A stretch of 64,000 nt of DNA. Source: Lentisphaerota bacterium. Lineage in GTDB: Bacteria > Verrucomicrobiota > Lentisphaeria > Victivallales > UBA1829. The position numbers and the translations under genes are program-made. Below are positions 1 to 7,754 of this stretch, one piece after another; the stretch's first letter is position 1, and each line of letters begins with the position of its first letter. The stretch spans positions 92,991 to 156,990 of the forward strand of contig SUVR01000001.1 of the NCBI GenBank assembly GCA_015061915.1, in the 5' to 3' direction. The notes beneath the pieces are model-generated. The model did no database searches and was not told where the DNA came from. It saw nothing but the letters and a program-made list of their open reading frames with translations.

Positions 1-272
1 CGCATCCCACGGTAGCTGTTGATGACCTGGAGACGACGGATGTTCGTCACCAGTTCACGGCGCAGGTCACCTTCAACCGTGTAATCGTTCTGAAGCAGAA
101 CGGTGATCGCAGCAATGTTTTCGTCCGTCAGTTCACTTGCTTTGATCTGCGGATCGATCTTTGCTCTTTCAACAATTTCAGCGGCAATTGCGGGGCCGAT
201 ACCATAAATCGTCTGGAGCGCATAGGTAACGCGCTTGTTGACCGGAATGTCTACACCTAAAATTCTGGGCAT
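1..272 (-). CDS. rpsM: 30S ribosomal protein S13 (partial, C-terminus outside window)
   Basis: S13 sits in the head of the small ribosomal subunit and contacts the P-site tRNA and S19. The visible 90 residues begin MPRILGVDIPVNKRVTYAL and run through YGIGPAIAAEIVERA and NIRRLQVINSYRGMR, which is the standard S13 N-terminal helical fold with its helix-two-turns-helix segment. The C-terminal tail lies beyond the window edge. The gene starts 15 nt after the rpmJ stop on the same strand, which is the usual order rpmJ-rpsM-rpsK-rpsD-rpoA, so the alpha operon probably continues to the left. Identification is secure. Confidence 0.97.
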   Translation of the reverse strand, partial: MPRILGVDIPVNKRVTYALQTIYGIGPAIAAEIVERAKIDPQIKASELTDENIAAITVLLQNDYTVEGDLRRELVTNIRRLQVINSYRGM

Positions 273-287
273 CTTGCGATTCTCCGA

Positions 288-401
288 TTAGCCTTGTTTC
301 TGTTTGTGGCGCGGATTGGTGCAAACCACCCGGATCACGCCTTTTCTTTTGATGATCTGACAGGATTCGCACCTGCGTTTGATCGACGACGTAACTTTCA
401 T
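288..401 (-). CDS. rpmJ: 50S ribosomal protein L36
   Basis: A 37-residue protein beginning [20 protein letters not shown] and ending [10 protein letters not shown]. The two cysteines at 11 and 14, Cys27 and His32 form the zinc site of the C+ type of L36. L36 is the smallest large-subunit protein and stabilises 23S rRNA. The gene is immediately upstream of rpsM, as in most bacterial alpha operons. A GAGG lies 5 nt before the ATG. Confidence 0.97.
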   Translation of the reverse strand: MKVTSSIKRRCESCQIIKRKGVIRVVCTNPRHKQKQG

Positions 402-417
402 GTCAGCCTCATTCTTC

Positions 418-522
418 TTAATGTTTTTGACTGTTTTTACAATAAACGACCCCGTGTTTTCGATAGATCACGGGTTCATTCTTTACTTTTCCGCAGCGCT
501 TGGAATGATCAACAGGGTCCAC
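418..522 (-). CDS. possible small protein upstream of rpmJ (34 aa)
   Basis: Between the rpmJ promoter and rpmJ there is a short open frame with a GTG start at 522 and a TAA 16 nt before rpmJ. It would encode 34 mostly basic residues, starting [20 protein letters not shown] and ending [14 protein letters not shown], with two cysteines. An AGGA lies only 3 nt before the GTG, so the translation signal is poor. An in-frame stop lies just upstream. I do not recognise the family. It could be a small ribosome-associated protein or simply untranslated leader. Confidence 0.25.
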   Translation of the reverse strand: MDPVDHSKRCGKVKNEPVIYRKHGVVYCKNSQKH

Positions 523-551
523 GTTTCCTGATGATAACGCTCGGAACTAAT

Positions 552-579
552 AATTTATCACCGTTTTTCTCTTTTGCAA
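552..579 (-). promoter_or_regulatory. probable promoter of the rpmJ-rpsM operon
   Basis: Reading the minus strand, TTGCAA is followed after 16 nt by TAAATT. It lies between the hydG terminator and rpmJ and points toward rpmJ. Confidence 0.5.
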
Positions 580-588
580 ATCAAAGTC

Positions 589-629
589 TGAAAAAAATCG
601 CAAAAAAATATTTTTTTTTATTTTTTTGC
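589..629 (-). terminator. AT-rich terminator after hydG
   Basis: An 11-bp inverted repeat, GCAAAAAAATA and TATTTTTTTGC at 600-610 and 619-629, is followed on the minus strand by a run of seven Ts. It starts 10 nt past the hydG stop. Confidence 0.6.
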
Positions 630-638
630 ATCGCCCGC

Positions 639-2054
639 TCAGAAACGGAAGTCCCGTTTACCATCGTGCAATTCCTTCAGATATTCTTTTGCAATGGACC
701 GGACTTTCTCCGACTTGATGTTTTCCACTTCTTTCCGGATCACATCTTCGCCCAGCGTCTGGGTTTCCGTCGCAGCGTAATCTTCCAGATATTCTTTCAG
801 GGTCATCAGGGCGTTGGGCAGACAGCAGTTTGCGATCTGACCGTTCTTTGCCAGCTGCATAAACCGGTCGCCGGTCCGGCCTTCCCGGTAGCAGGCGGTA
901 CAGAAAGATGGGATATAACCCAGCTTCAGCAGCCAGTTGACCACTTCATCCAGTGTCCGGGTATCGCTGATGTCGAACTGCGCTGTTTCATCGTGCCGTT
1001 CTTCAGTGGTGTATCCGCCCACGCTGGTACGGGATCCGCCGCTGATCTGGGAGACGCCTACCGCCAGCACCCGTTCCCGTGCCTTCCGGCTTTCCCGGGT
1101 GGAGATGATGATCCCCGTGTAGGGGACGGCGATCCGCAGGACAGCGACCAGTTTTTCAAAGATGTCATCGCTGAGCGCATCGGGGAAGTCCTTGGCGTCG
1201 ATGTCATCCGCCGGACGGATCCGGGGTACGCTGATGGTATGGGGGCCCACACCCTTGGCAGCTTCCAGATGTTCCGCGTGCATGAGCTGTCCCACAAAAT
1301 CGTAGCGGTAGGTGCCGAGACCGTAGAGGACACCACAGCCCACGTCATCGATCCCGCCGTCCATGGCGCGGTCCATTGCTTCTGTGTGCCAGGCGTAGTC
1401 ATGCTTCGGACCGGTGGGGTGCAGCCGTTCATATTCCTTTTTATTATAAGTCTCCTGGAAGAGGATGTAAGTACCGATCCCGGCATCCTTCAGTTTCCGG
1501 TAGTTTTCCACGGTGGTTGCGGCGATGTTCACATTGACCCGGCGGATCGCACCGTTTTTATGCTTGATGGAATAGATCGTTTTGATGCTTTCCAGCATAT
1601 ATTCAATGGGGTTGTTCACCGGGTCTTCCCCCATTTCCAGTGCCAGACGCTTGTGTCCCATATCCTGAAGAGCGATCACTTCCGCCCGGATCTCCTCCTG
1701 CGTCAGTTTTTTGCGGGGGATGTGTTTGTTCTTATAATGATAAGGACAGTACAGGCAGCCGTTGACGCAATAGTTGGAAAGGTACAGCGGCGCAAACATA
1801 ACGATCCGGTTGCCGTAGATCTCCTGTTTGATCCGTTTTGCCAATGCGAAGATCCGTTCGTTTTCCTCCGCAAGTTCGCAGTCCAGCAGCACCAGTGCCT
1901 CCCGGTGTGTCAGACCTTTGCACTGTTCGGCTTTGGTGATGATGCTGTCGATATATTCCTTATCCTGTTTCTTCGATTCCGCGAAGGCGAGGGTCTCCAG
2001 AATTTCCTCATGGCAGATGAATTCTTCCGCTTTGCTTGATTTCGGGTCGTACAT
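639..2054 (-). CDS. hydG: [FeFe]-hydrogenase H-cluster radical SAM maturase HydG
   Basis: HydG cleaves tyrosine and builds the CO and cyanide ligands of the H-cluster of [FeFe]-hydrogenase. The 471-residue length fits the family. The radical-SAM motif CVNGCLYC (C96, C100, C103) binds the SAM-coordinating 4Fe-4S cluster. The C-terminal CTACYREGRTG...NCC segment near residues 385-412 carries the second cluster that distinguishes HydG from ThiH. An AGGAG lies 7 nt before the ATG. A TM1266-type regulator ends 25 nt upstream on the same strand, a common partner. HydE is about 18 kb away and HydF is not in the window. No hydrogenase structural gene is visible here. Confidence 0.95.
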   Translation of the reverse strand: MYDPKSSKAEEFICHEEILETLAFAESKKQDKEYIDSIITKAEQCKGLTHREALVLLDCELAEENERIFALAKRIKQEIYGNRIVMFAPLYLSNYCVNGCLYCPYHYKNKHIPRKKLTQEEIRAEVIALQDMGHKRLALEMGEDPVNNPIEYMLESIKTIYSIKHKNGAIRRVNVNIAATTVENYRKLKDAGIGTYILFQETYNKKEYERLHPTGPKHDYAWHTEAMDRAMDGGIDDVGCGVLYGLGTYRYDFVGQLMHAEHLEAAKGVGPHTISVPRIRPADDIDAKDFPDALSDDIFEKLVAVLRIAVPYTGIIISTRESRKARERVLAVGVSQISGGSRTSVGGYTTEERHDETAQFDISDTRTLDEVVNWLLKLGYIPSFCTACYREGRTGDRFMQLAKNGQIANCCLPNALMTLKEYLEDYAATETQTLGEDVIRKEVENIKSEKVRSIAKEYLKELHDGKRDFRF

Positions 2055-2079
2055 ATTTTAACTCCTGTTGGATTTTTGA

Positions 2080-2343
2080 TCACTTGTTTGCTTTGGAACA
2101 GACGGTCTTGACACTGACGCCATCCACCATGCCCAGTTTGCCGGAGAGCGAACTCAATACCGGCTGGGGTGCGTCAAGGACAACACTGATGATGCTGACA
2201 CCGCGGCTGCGGTAGGGAATTCCCATTCTGCCTACGATCCATTGTGAGAAATCGTGCAGAATGCGGTTGACTTCATTGGCTGCCGCCGGATCTTCCACAA
2301 TGATCCCCGCCAGCGCAATGCGGTTTTCTTCTGCTGTTTCCAT
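2080..2343 (-). CDS. TM1266-family iron-only hydrogenase system regulator
   Basis: An 87-residue ACT-like small protein beginning METAEENRIALAGIIVED, with IVGRMGIPYRSRGVSIISVV in the middle. These features match the TM1266/NikR-C-like family usually found beside hydE, hydF and hydG and annotated as a putative hydrogenase regulator. The ATG at 2343 is chosen because GGAGG lies 5 nt upstream; an in-frame GTG five codons earlier overlaps that ribosome binding site. It is the first gene before hydG. Its regulatory function is a family annotation and has not been shown from this sequence; it has no obvious DNA-binding helix-turn-helix. Confidence 0.85.
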   Translation of the reverse strand: METAEENRIALAGIIVEDPAAANEVNRILHDFSQWIVGRMGIPYRSRGVSIISVVLDAPQPVLSSLSGKLGMVDGVSVKTVCSKANK

Positions 2344-2512
2344 TTTGACTTCCTCCACCCGGGGGACAAGGGAAAAGCAGGCTTGAGAGACCGACTTTTC
2401 TCCGGTGACCTTTGCCTCCGGCAGTCTGCCATCGGTCCGGGATTCCGTTCAAGAAGGTTGAAAGATTTTTTGTTTCATCATTGTTCCGGGCGGACCCGGC
2501 AACGCCGACTTG
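2344..2512 (-). promoter_or_regulatory. long leader upstream of the hydrogenase regulator
   Basis: About 170 nt separate the predicted transcription start from the regulator ATG. The minus-strand sequence holds several short potential stems, for example ACCG with CGGT around an AG-rich loop, and GCC-GGA-GGC. It could fold as a structured 5' leader, but I cannot match it to a known riboswitch class. No supported gene lies in it. Confidence 0.3.
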
Positions 2513-2518
2513 AGTAAT

Positions 2519-2546
2519 AATATATCATACTTTTAAAAAAAAGCAA
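2519..2546 (-). promoter_or_regulatory. probable promoter of the regulator-hydG operon
   Basis: On the minus strand, TTGCTT, 16 nt, then TATATT, preceded by TGA so that it also has a TGn extended -10. It sits just past the end of the upstream exporter permease gene. Confidence 0.6.
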
Positions 2547-2576
2547 GTGGAACTGCAGCAAAACCGTTGGGGATGT

Positions 2577-3842
2577 TTACTCGGCGCGGAGGACGTCGAT
2601 GGGGTTCTGTTGGGCGGCTTTCCAGGCGGGGTAGGTGCCGAACAGGATCCCGATCGCTGCCGAGATTACCAGTGCCAGCAGGATGAACCAGACAGAAAAT
2701 GCCACCGGCATACCTGCATATCTTGCCACGACTTCTGCAATACCGATCCCCATACCGACGCCGATGGCACCGCCGAGGAAGGTGAGGAAGATCGTTTCCA
2801 GCAGGAACTGGATAATAATATCGTTTTTCTTTGCGCCGAGCGCACGGCGGGTGCCGATCTCTTTCCGGCGTTCATATACATTCGCAAGCATGATGTTCAT
2901 GATCCCGATCCCCCCGACCAGCAACGAGATCCCGGCAATGGATGCCATCACGATCGTAAAGATGTTCTGAGTCTTTTCCTTCTGCAGCAGCAGGTCATAC
3001 GGCACCAGCTTTTCCCAGTCCCGACGGGCTCCGTGCGTTTTGTCCAGATATGCCGCGATCCGCTTGCTGGTGTAATCAATATAGAAGGTATCTTCCACGG
3101 TCACGATGAAGGTATCGTATTCCACTTCTTCCACCTGCAGCGTGCCGGTGGATACCGTGGAGGACCGGTTGCCGTATTTCGCCTGACTGGTCGTCATAGG
3201 AATGATGATCATATCATCCGGCTTGCCGATACCGAGGATGTTGGTTCCGTGATTGTTTTCGATCACACCCACAACATTGTAAACATGGTTTTCCACCGTG
3301 ATTCTGGAGCCGATAATATTCTGTTCACCCAGATTGAACAGCTTGCGTTTTACGTTCCGTCCAACCACGCAGTTCGGTGCCTTCATCAGATAGTCTCCGG
3401 GCGCAAGCCAGCGTCCCTGGATCAAATTGGAATTGCTGTCTTTCAAAAATGCCGGATCCACCCCGATCAGAGTCAGTTCCAACAGTGTAATACCTTTCAT
3501 GATTTTCTGCCGGGTGTTCCGGGCGACGGTCACCCGCTTTACGTTTTCCATCTGCCGGATATGCTGCAGATCCGCCAGAGTCAAACCGTATGTCTGCGTG
3601 GTGGCGGAGGCATTGCTGGTATCCTTCCCTTCCATCGGCGGTTTCCGGGAGGAAACAATGATCTTATCGATCCCCATTGCTTCAATGGAGGCAAGCGCCT
3701 GTTCCTTCGCCCCCTGGGAGATCGACAGCATGGAAATCACGCTGCCCACCCCGAAGATGATGCCGAGCGAGGTCAGCACAGACCGGATTTTGTGGAGCAT
3801 CAGGTTATGAAAAGAAAGGGAGATCTGGTCGCTGAATTTCAC
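2577..3842 (-). CDS. MacB/FtsX-type ABC transporter permease
   Basis: A 421-residue membrane protein with the MacB layout: one N-terminal membrane segment (about residues 15-45, around VLTSLGIIFGVGSVISML), a large periplasmic core of about 230 residues, and a C-terminal FtsX domain with three membrane segments. The FtsX domain contains YERRKEIGTRRALGAKKNDI, the typical coupling loop. MacB-like systems are mechanotransmission transporters that work with a periplasmic adaptor rather than moving substrate through the inner membrane. The start overlaps the ATPase stop by 4 nt, so the two are translationally coupled. In E. coli MacB the ATPase is fused to the permease; here it is separate, as in LolCDE-like systems. 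Substrate is unknown. Confidence 0.9.
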   Translation of the reverse strand: MKFSDQISLSFHNLMLHKIRSVLTSLGIIFGVGSVISMLSISQGAKEQALASIEAMGIDKIIVSSRKPPMEGKDTSNASATTQTYGLTLADLQHIRQMENVKRVTVARNTRQKIMKGITLLELTLIGVDPAFLKDSNSNLIQGRWLAPGDYLMKAPNCVVGRNVKRKLFNLGEQNIIGSRITVENHVYNVVGVIENNHGTNILGIGKPDDMIIIPMTTSQAKYGNRSSTVSTGTLQVEEVEYDTFIVTVEDTFYIDYTSKRIAAYLDKTHGARRDWEKLVPYDLLLQKEKTQNIFTIVMASIAGISLLVGGIGIMNIMLANVYERRKEIGTRRALGAKKNDIIIQFLLETIFLTFLGGAIGVGMGIGIAEVVARYAGMPVAFSVWFILLALVISAAIGILFGTYPAWKAAQQNPIDVLRAE

Positions 3843-4576
3843 TGCTTTACCTCAAATTCCGTTATCTTGCCGTTCTTTACATCGATTTCTTTGCCCACCT
3901 GACCGTTACGGAGATAGATCACCCGGTCATAATGCTGTTCGTAGGTGGGGTTGTGAGTGACCATAACAATGGTTACGCCCTGCCTGTGCAGTTCGTGGAA
4001 CAGCTCCATGATCTCATCCCCGGTCTTTTCGTCCAGATTCCCTGTCGGTTCGTCCGCCAGCAGAAAGGTTGGCTTGTTGACCAGGGACCGTGCAATGGCA
4101 ACACGCTGCATTTCGCCCCCGGAAAGCTGTGTGGGACGGTGGTCAAGGCGATGCGCCAGCTTCACCCGTTCGGCATTCTCTCTTGCAATCTTTTTCCGGA
4201 TCTTTTTTGCAACGCCGGCATAAACCATGGGAACTTCAATATTTTCTTCCACAGTAAGGTGGGGGAAAAGGTTGAACGCCTGAAAAATAAAGCCGATTTT
4301 GATATTCCGCAGTTCGGTCAGCATTGCATCATCCATGGTCTCCACCCGTTGACCGTCCAGCAGATATGTGCCGCCGGTGGGTTTGTCCAGCAGTCCGAGA
4401 ATATTCAACAGCGTGGATTTTCCCGATCCGGATGATCCCATGATACCGAGAAATTCGCCCCGGTTCACGTGCAGGTTGATCCCTTTCAGAACCGGTACAT
4501 CAAACTCCCCTGCATGGTATGTCTTGAGCAGATTTTCCATGGAGAGCGCATATTTTGCCACAGGAATATCAGGCAT
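3839..4576 (-). CDS. ABC transporter ATP-binding protein (MacB/LolD type)
   Basis: A 245-residue nucleotide-binding domain that powers the adjoining FtsX-type permease. Walker A is GSSGSGKST (about residue 46), the signature is LSGGEMQRVAIARSL, Walker B is FLLADEPTGNLDE, and the H-loop is VTHN. The ADEPTGNLD form is characteristic of the LolD/MacB/FtsE branch. It starts 3 nt after the adaptor stop and overlaps the permease start by 4 nt, which makes the complex assignment secure. The substrate cannot be read from the sequence. Confidence 0.93.
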   Translation of the reverse strand: MPDIPVAKYALSMENLLKTYHAGEFDVPVLKGINLHVNRGEFLGIMGSSGSGKSTLLNILGLLDKPTGGTYLLDGQRVETMDDAMLTELRNIKIGFIFQAFNLFPHLTVEENIEVPMVYAGVAKKIRKKIARENAERVKLAHRLDHRPTQLSGGEMQRVAIARSLVNKPTFLLADEPTGNLDEKTGDEIMELFHELHRQGVTIVMVTHNPTYEQHYDRVIYLRNGQVGKEIDVKNGKITEFEVKQ

Positions 4577-4579
4577 GGA

Positions 4580-6094
4580 TCACTCCGATTTTTCCTGCTG
4601 GAACGGACGGTAGAGGTAGACCACGTCATTCTCTTTCAGTCCGTTTTTGATCTCAACATAATTATCATTTGCCAGACCGATTTCAACCAGTGTTTTGACC
4701 GGACCGGATGGCGTATCTGTATAAACATGATACTTGCCCCCTTCTTCAAACACGGCTTCCACCGGGATATAGAGAATATCTTTCAGGACCTGAGAAATGA
4801 TTTCGGCATCAACGCTGATCCCGCTGACGATCCGGGGATCATCACTGGAGAAATCAACAGAGGATTTATAAACTTTCCGGCTGTTCGGGTCCCACGGGAT
4901 CAACAGGATCGGCAGAGGTGAGATCATGGAAAGTCTGCCGTAAAGCTTCAGATTCTGAACAGAGCCGGGCGTAATAATCACCTGGGCGCCCCGGTTGACC
5001 TTGGACCGGTACTGTTCCGGTATATCCAGATCGACAACGAGTGTATTCATATCCGGAATCGTGGCAAGAGTCTGTCGGCGATGGACGTCCATACCGACTT
5101 TTACATCGATTTTCCCCCAGCGGTTCCGTTCGGGATCCCCGTATGTCACAAAGCCGTCCACCGGCGCGACCAACTGCATTTTCGTCATGTAATACAGCTT
5201 CTGTTCCAGGTCCCGTTCTTTCCGGCGGAGGTTCACTTCCGCATTGGCAACCGTACTTTTCTTCTGTGCCAGACTGGACTGAGTCCGGATCTGTTCCTTC
5301 TTCATAGTCAGTTCCAGACGCAGAACTTTATCTTTGGCATTTTTGTAGTTGTTCGGCTGGGTATAACGTTTGAAACTTTTGCGGTCAAGAATGGTATTCC
5401 GATAGGAAATACGGGCACTTTTCAAGGATTTCAACGCCGCTTCATAAGCCTTTTTCCGGCTGGCAACTTCGTTTTCATCCTTCGCAACTTCCGTCGGATT
5501 GTAATAGTTGTCGTACGCAGTCCGGTATGCGGTTTCTGCATCCCGCAATGACTGGTATGCGTTACTGACAGACTGGTCCTGCTGGTTCTTGCTTTTCGGT
5601 CCGTCCAGCTTGCGGTACTTGCTGTATGCACTGATCGCATCATCCAGATTGTCTTTGGCGGACTTCAGGTCAGCGTTATTGGCACTGATCAGCATCGCAA
5701 GTTCTTCCCGTGCCAGCTTCAAAGTCTTTTCGCCGTCGGCAATACTGATTTTCAAGTCATCGATCTGGGTTTGGAGTGTTTCCGTTTCAAACCGGGCAAT
5801 GATGTCGCCCTTGGAAACTTTTTCGTTTTCTTCAACCACAGATACCAGTTTTGTGGAGAGCGGAACTTCCAGAAACAGTTTGTGTTTGACTCTGGTATTG
5901 ATGCTGCCGGGCAACAGTACGCCGATTGGCAGATCGCCCCGTTTTACTGTGAACAACTTGTCGGGTGACTTTGCGCTCTTTTCCAGGATCGCCTGCTGCT
6001 TGTTCTTCCAGCTGCGCCACCCGTAATATCCGCCTGTTCCCGCCAGACCAAGCAGAACCAGAAGGATAATGATCTTACGGATCACTTTTTTCAT
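4580..6094 (-). CDS. HlyD/MacA-family periplasmic adaptor subunit
   Basis: A 504-residue adaptor with one N-terminal membrane anchor (about residues 6-28, IIILLVLLGLAGTGGYYGW). A split biotinyl-lipoyl-like domain follows (residues about 60-110, and again near VAPVDGFVTYGDPE), flanking a long charged alpha-helical hairpin (about 120-330). Beta-barrel and membrane-proximal domains make up the C-terminus. The hairpin is longer than in E. coli MacA, whose total length is about 370. Adaptors of this type bridge an inner-membrane MacB-type transporter and an outer-membrane channel. The only outer-membrane channel candidate nearby is the secretin gene, which ends 3 nt upstream. ATG start is preceded by the secretin stop, so expression is likely coupled. 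Confidence 0.88.
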   Translation of the reverse strand: MKKVIRKIIILLVLLGLAGTGGYYGWRSWKNKQQAILEKSAKSPDKLFTVKRGDLPIGVLLPGSINTRVKHKLFLEVPLSTKLVSVVEENEKVSKGDIIARFETETLQTQIDDLKISIADGEKTLKLAREELAMLISANNADLKSAKDNLDDAISAYSKYRKLDGPKSKNQQDQSVSNAYQSLRDAETAYRTAYDNYYNPTEVAKDENEVASRKKAYEAALKSLKSARISYRNTILDRKSFKRYTQPNNYKNAKDKVLRLELTMKKEQIRTQSSLAQKKSTVANAEVNLRRKERDLEQKLYYMTKMQLVAPVDGFVTYGDPERNRWGKIDVKVGMDVHRRQTLATIPDMNTLVVDLDIPEQYRSKVNRGAQVIITPGSVQNLKLYGRLSMISPLPILLIPWDPNSRKVYKSSVDFSSDDPRIVSGISVDAEIISQVLKDILYIPVEAVFEEGGKYHVYTDTPSGPVKTLVEIGLANDNYVEIKNGLKENDVVYLYRPFQQEKSE

Positions 6095-6097
6095 GGC

Positions 6098-7555
6098 TTA
6101 CTTGCCCTCTTTTTTCTGTTCCATAATCTGATCCAGTTCTTTCAGGATCGCACGTTCATTTTCCAGTTTTTCACGACGCCGTTTCGCTTCTTCGTTCATT
6201 TCGCCTTCCACATCAACAAACTTTGTTGCAGGTTTGTTGGTGAAGAGCTGGCGGGACTGTTCCAGGATTTCTGCGGTCTTGTGGATCTCTTCTGCAGTGG
6301 CATCCGGATCAAGAGAACGCATTTTTCCGGGCTGGATAATGTGGACTTTCAAAAGGAACAGCAGTTGCTTATCCACGCTGCTGGAGTCACGACCATTGAT
6401 CAGATCGCTGAGAACAGGAATGTCACCCAGATACGGGATCTTCCGGAGCGTTTCGGATTTTTCACTGTTGTAGAGACCGCCGAGAACAATAATATCTCCA
6501 TCTGCAACCGTCAATTTTGTATCGACGCTGCGAAGTGAGATCACCGGAATATTGCTGATTACATCATTCATGGAGAACGCTTCGTAACGGAGCACGGAGC
6601 GTACCTGCGGATTGACGGAAAGCTGAACCGTTTTCTCATTGATCAGTTCCGGTGTGATCTTCAACGTTACACCCACCTGTTTGTACTTGATGGAGAGGTT
6701 GGTGCTGGAACTGCTGGTGCTGGATTCCGGGATCGGCAATTCTTCTGCAGTCGTGATCGTGGCATCTGCGCCCTGAGCTGCAATCACGTTCGGCGCGGAA
6801 AGGATCCGGGCATTCCGGCTGGTGTTCAGCCAACGGATCGCAGCTGTAAGTTGACCATTGGAGCCGTCCGAGGACTTATGAGCAAAGGGAACAAAGTTGA
6901 ACCCGCCGCCCTGACCGGCAAGACGGTTCTGCACGGGAGAATCTAGATTGAATCCGAAATTATTGGTCGTATCATATTTTGCATCGTAGTACTGATAGGT
7001 CAGGCGCACATCCCGTTCTGCTCCCTGTTCGGAGTAGACTTCGATGATTTGTGCTTCCACAAGTACCTGCGGCTGAAGAAGGTCCAGACTTTCCAGAACT
7101 TTTTTCAGTTCGTCCATCTTTTCCATCTTGTCATAAACAACGATCATGCTGTGTTCGTTGGTTTCAGAGCCGAGTTTCTTGACCAGTTCCACATAACCCA
7201 GATCGGTCACAAGCGCATCAAGGGCATCCGTGAGATATTCCGGATCGATATAACGGCAACGGTAGATCAGGGTTGCCATACCGTCCTGACCGGGGATGAT
7301 CTTGAATTCCGGTTTCGATTCGATCAGGGGTTTGCCGGCAATAAAGGCGGGCGGTTTCCGTTCCAGAAAAAAGCGCATCATCTGTTCCATGACCGCTTTT
7401 TTATTCTTGGCGGCATCCTTTGCTGCATTGATGTCGTCAATGGTGATTTTTATGTCGGCACCCTTTTGTTCTGTTGCACGCACCGGTTCCGCTGCGGAAA
7501 GGGTCGTCGCAAACAACAGTACAGTACCGGCTGCGAGCAGCTGTCTGATCGTCAT
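6098..7555 (-). CDS. secretin-family outer-membrane channel protein (GspD/PilQ-like)
   Basis: A 485-residue protein with a Sec signal peptide (MTIRQLLAAGTVLLFATTLSA). One ring-forming N-domain precedes the start of the secretin beta-domain at QPQVLVEAQIIEVYSEQGAE. The family signature near residue 375 reads RKIPYLGDIPVLSDLI, and the membrane segment VADGDIIVLGGLYN is present. After the secretin domain come about 90 residues of charged helix (KRRREKLENERAIL), longer than usual. Start 7555 is chosen because GGAG lies 9 nt upstream and the signal peptide begins here; an earlier in-frame ATG adds 16 polar residues. It is the first gene of an operon with a MacA-like adaptor and a MacB-like transporter instead of type II secretion or pilus genes. 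Confidence 0.88.
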   Translation of the reverse strand: MTIRQLLAAGTVLLFATTLSAAEPVRATEQKGADIKITIDDINAAKDAAKNKKAVMEQMMRFFLERKPPAFIAGKPLIESKPEFKIIPGQDGMATLIYRCRYIDPEYLTDALDALVTDLGYVELVKKLGSETNEHSMIVVYDKMEKMDELKKVLESLDLLQPQVLVEAQIIEVYSEQGAERDVRLTYQYYDAKYDTTNNFGFNLDSPVQNRLAGQGGGFNFVPFAHKSSDGSNGQLTAAIRWLNTSRNARILSAPNVIAAQGADATITTAEELPIPESSTSSSSTNLSIKYKQVGVTLKITPELINEKTVQLSVNPQVRSVLRYEAFSMNDVISNIPVISLRSVDTKLTVADGDIIVLGGLYNSEKSETLRKIPYLGDIPVLSDLINGRDSSSVDKQLLFLLKVHIIQPGKMRSLDPDATAEEIHKTAEILEQSRQLFTNKPATKFVDVEGEMNEEAKRRREKLENERAILKELDQIMEQKKEGK

Positions 7556-7624
7556 ATGGTTTACTCCGTATCTTTGCGGATGCCAGTGTGGGGTGCCCGA
7601 CATCCAGTTGTTTTTCGATTGGAT

Positions 7625-7653
7625 AATTTACACATATAACATATTGATTGCAA
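7625..7653 (-). promoter_or_regulatory. probable promoter of the secretin-MacAB operon
   Basis: On the minus strand, TTGCAA, 17 nt, then TAAATT. It lies 70 nt upstream of the secretin start and just after the terminator of the preceding gene. Confidence 0.55.
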
Positions 7654-7684
7654 ACTTTATTGTAAAAAAAATGTGATTTTTTTG

Positions 7685-7724
7685 ACAAAAAAAGACTTTC
7701 CGCATTTTTCTTTTGCGGAAAGCC
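7685..7724 (-). terminator. terminator after the oxidoreductase gene
   Basis: On the minus strand, CTTTCCGCA and TGCGGAAAG form a 9-bp stem followed by a run of Ts. It lies about 30 nt beyond the oxidoreductase stop. Confidence 0.8.
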
Positions 7725-7754
7725 TTGCAAGTTTGCGCTTTTGAAAAATCAAAC

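Noticed and set aside
294..2039. A 581-codon open frame opposite hydG
   Set aside because: It is antisense to a clear HydG protein; its amino-acid composition (His/Phe/Arg rich) has no family features. Codon bias of the real gene leaves the opposite frame free of stops.
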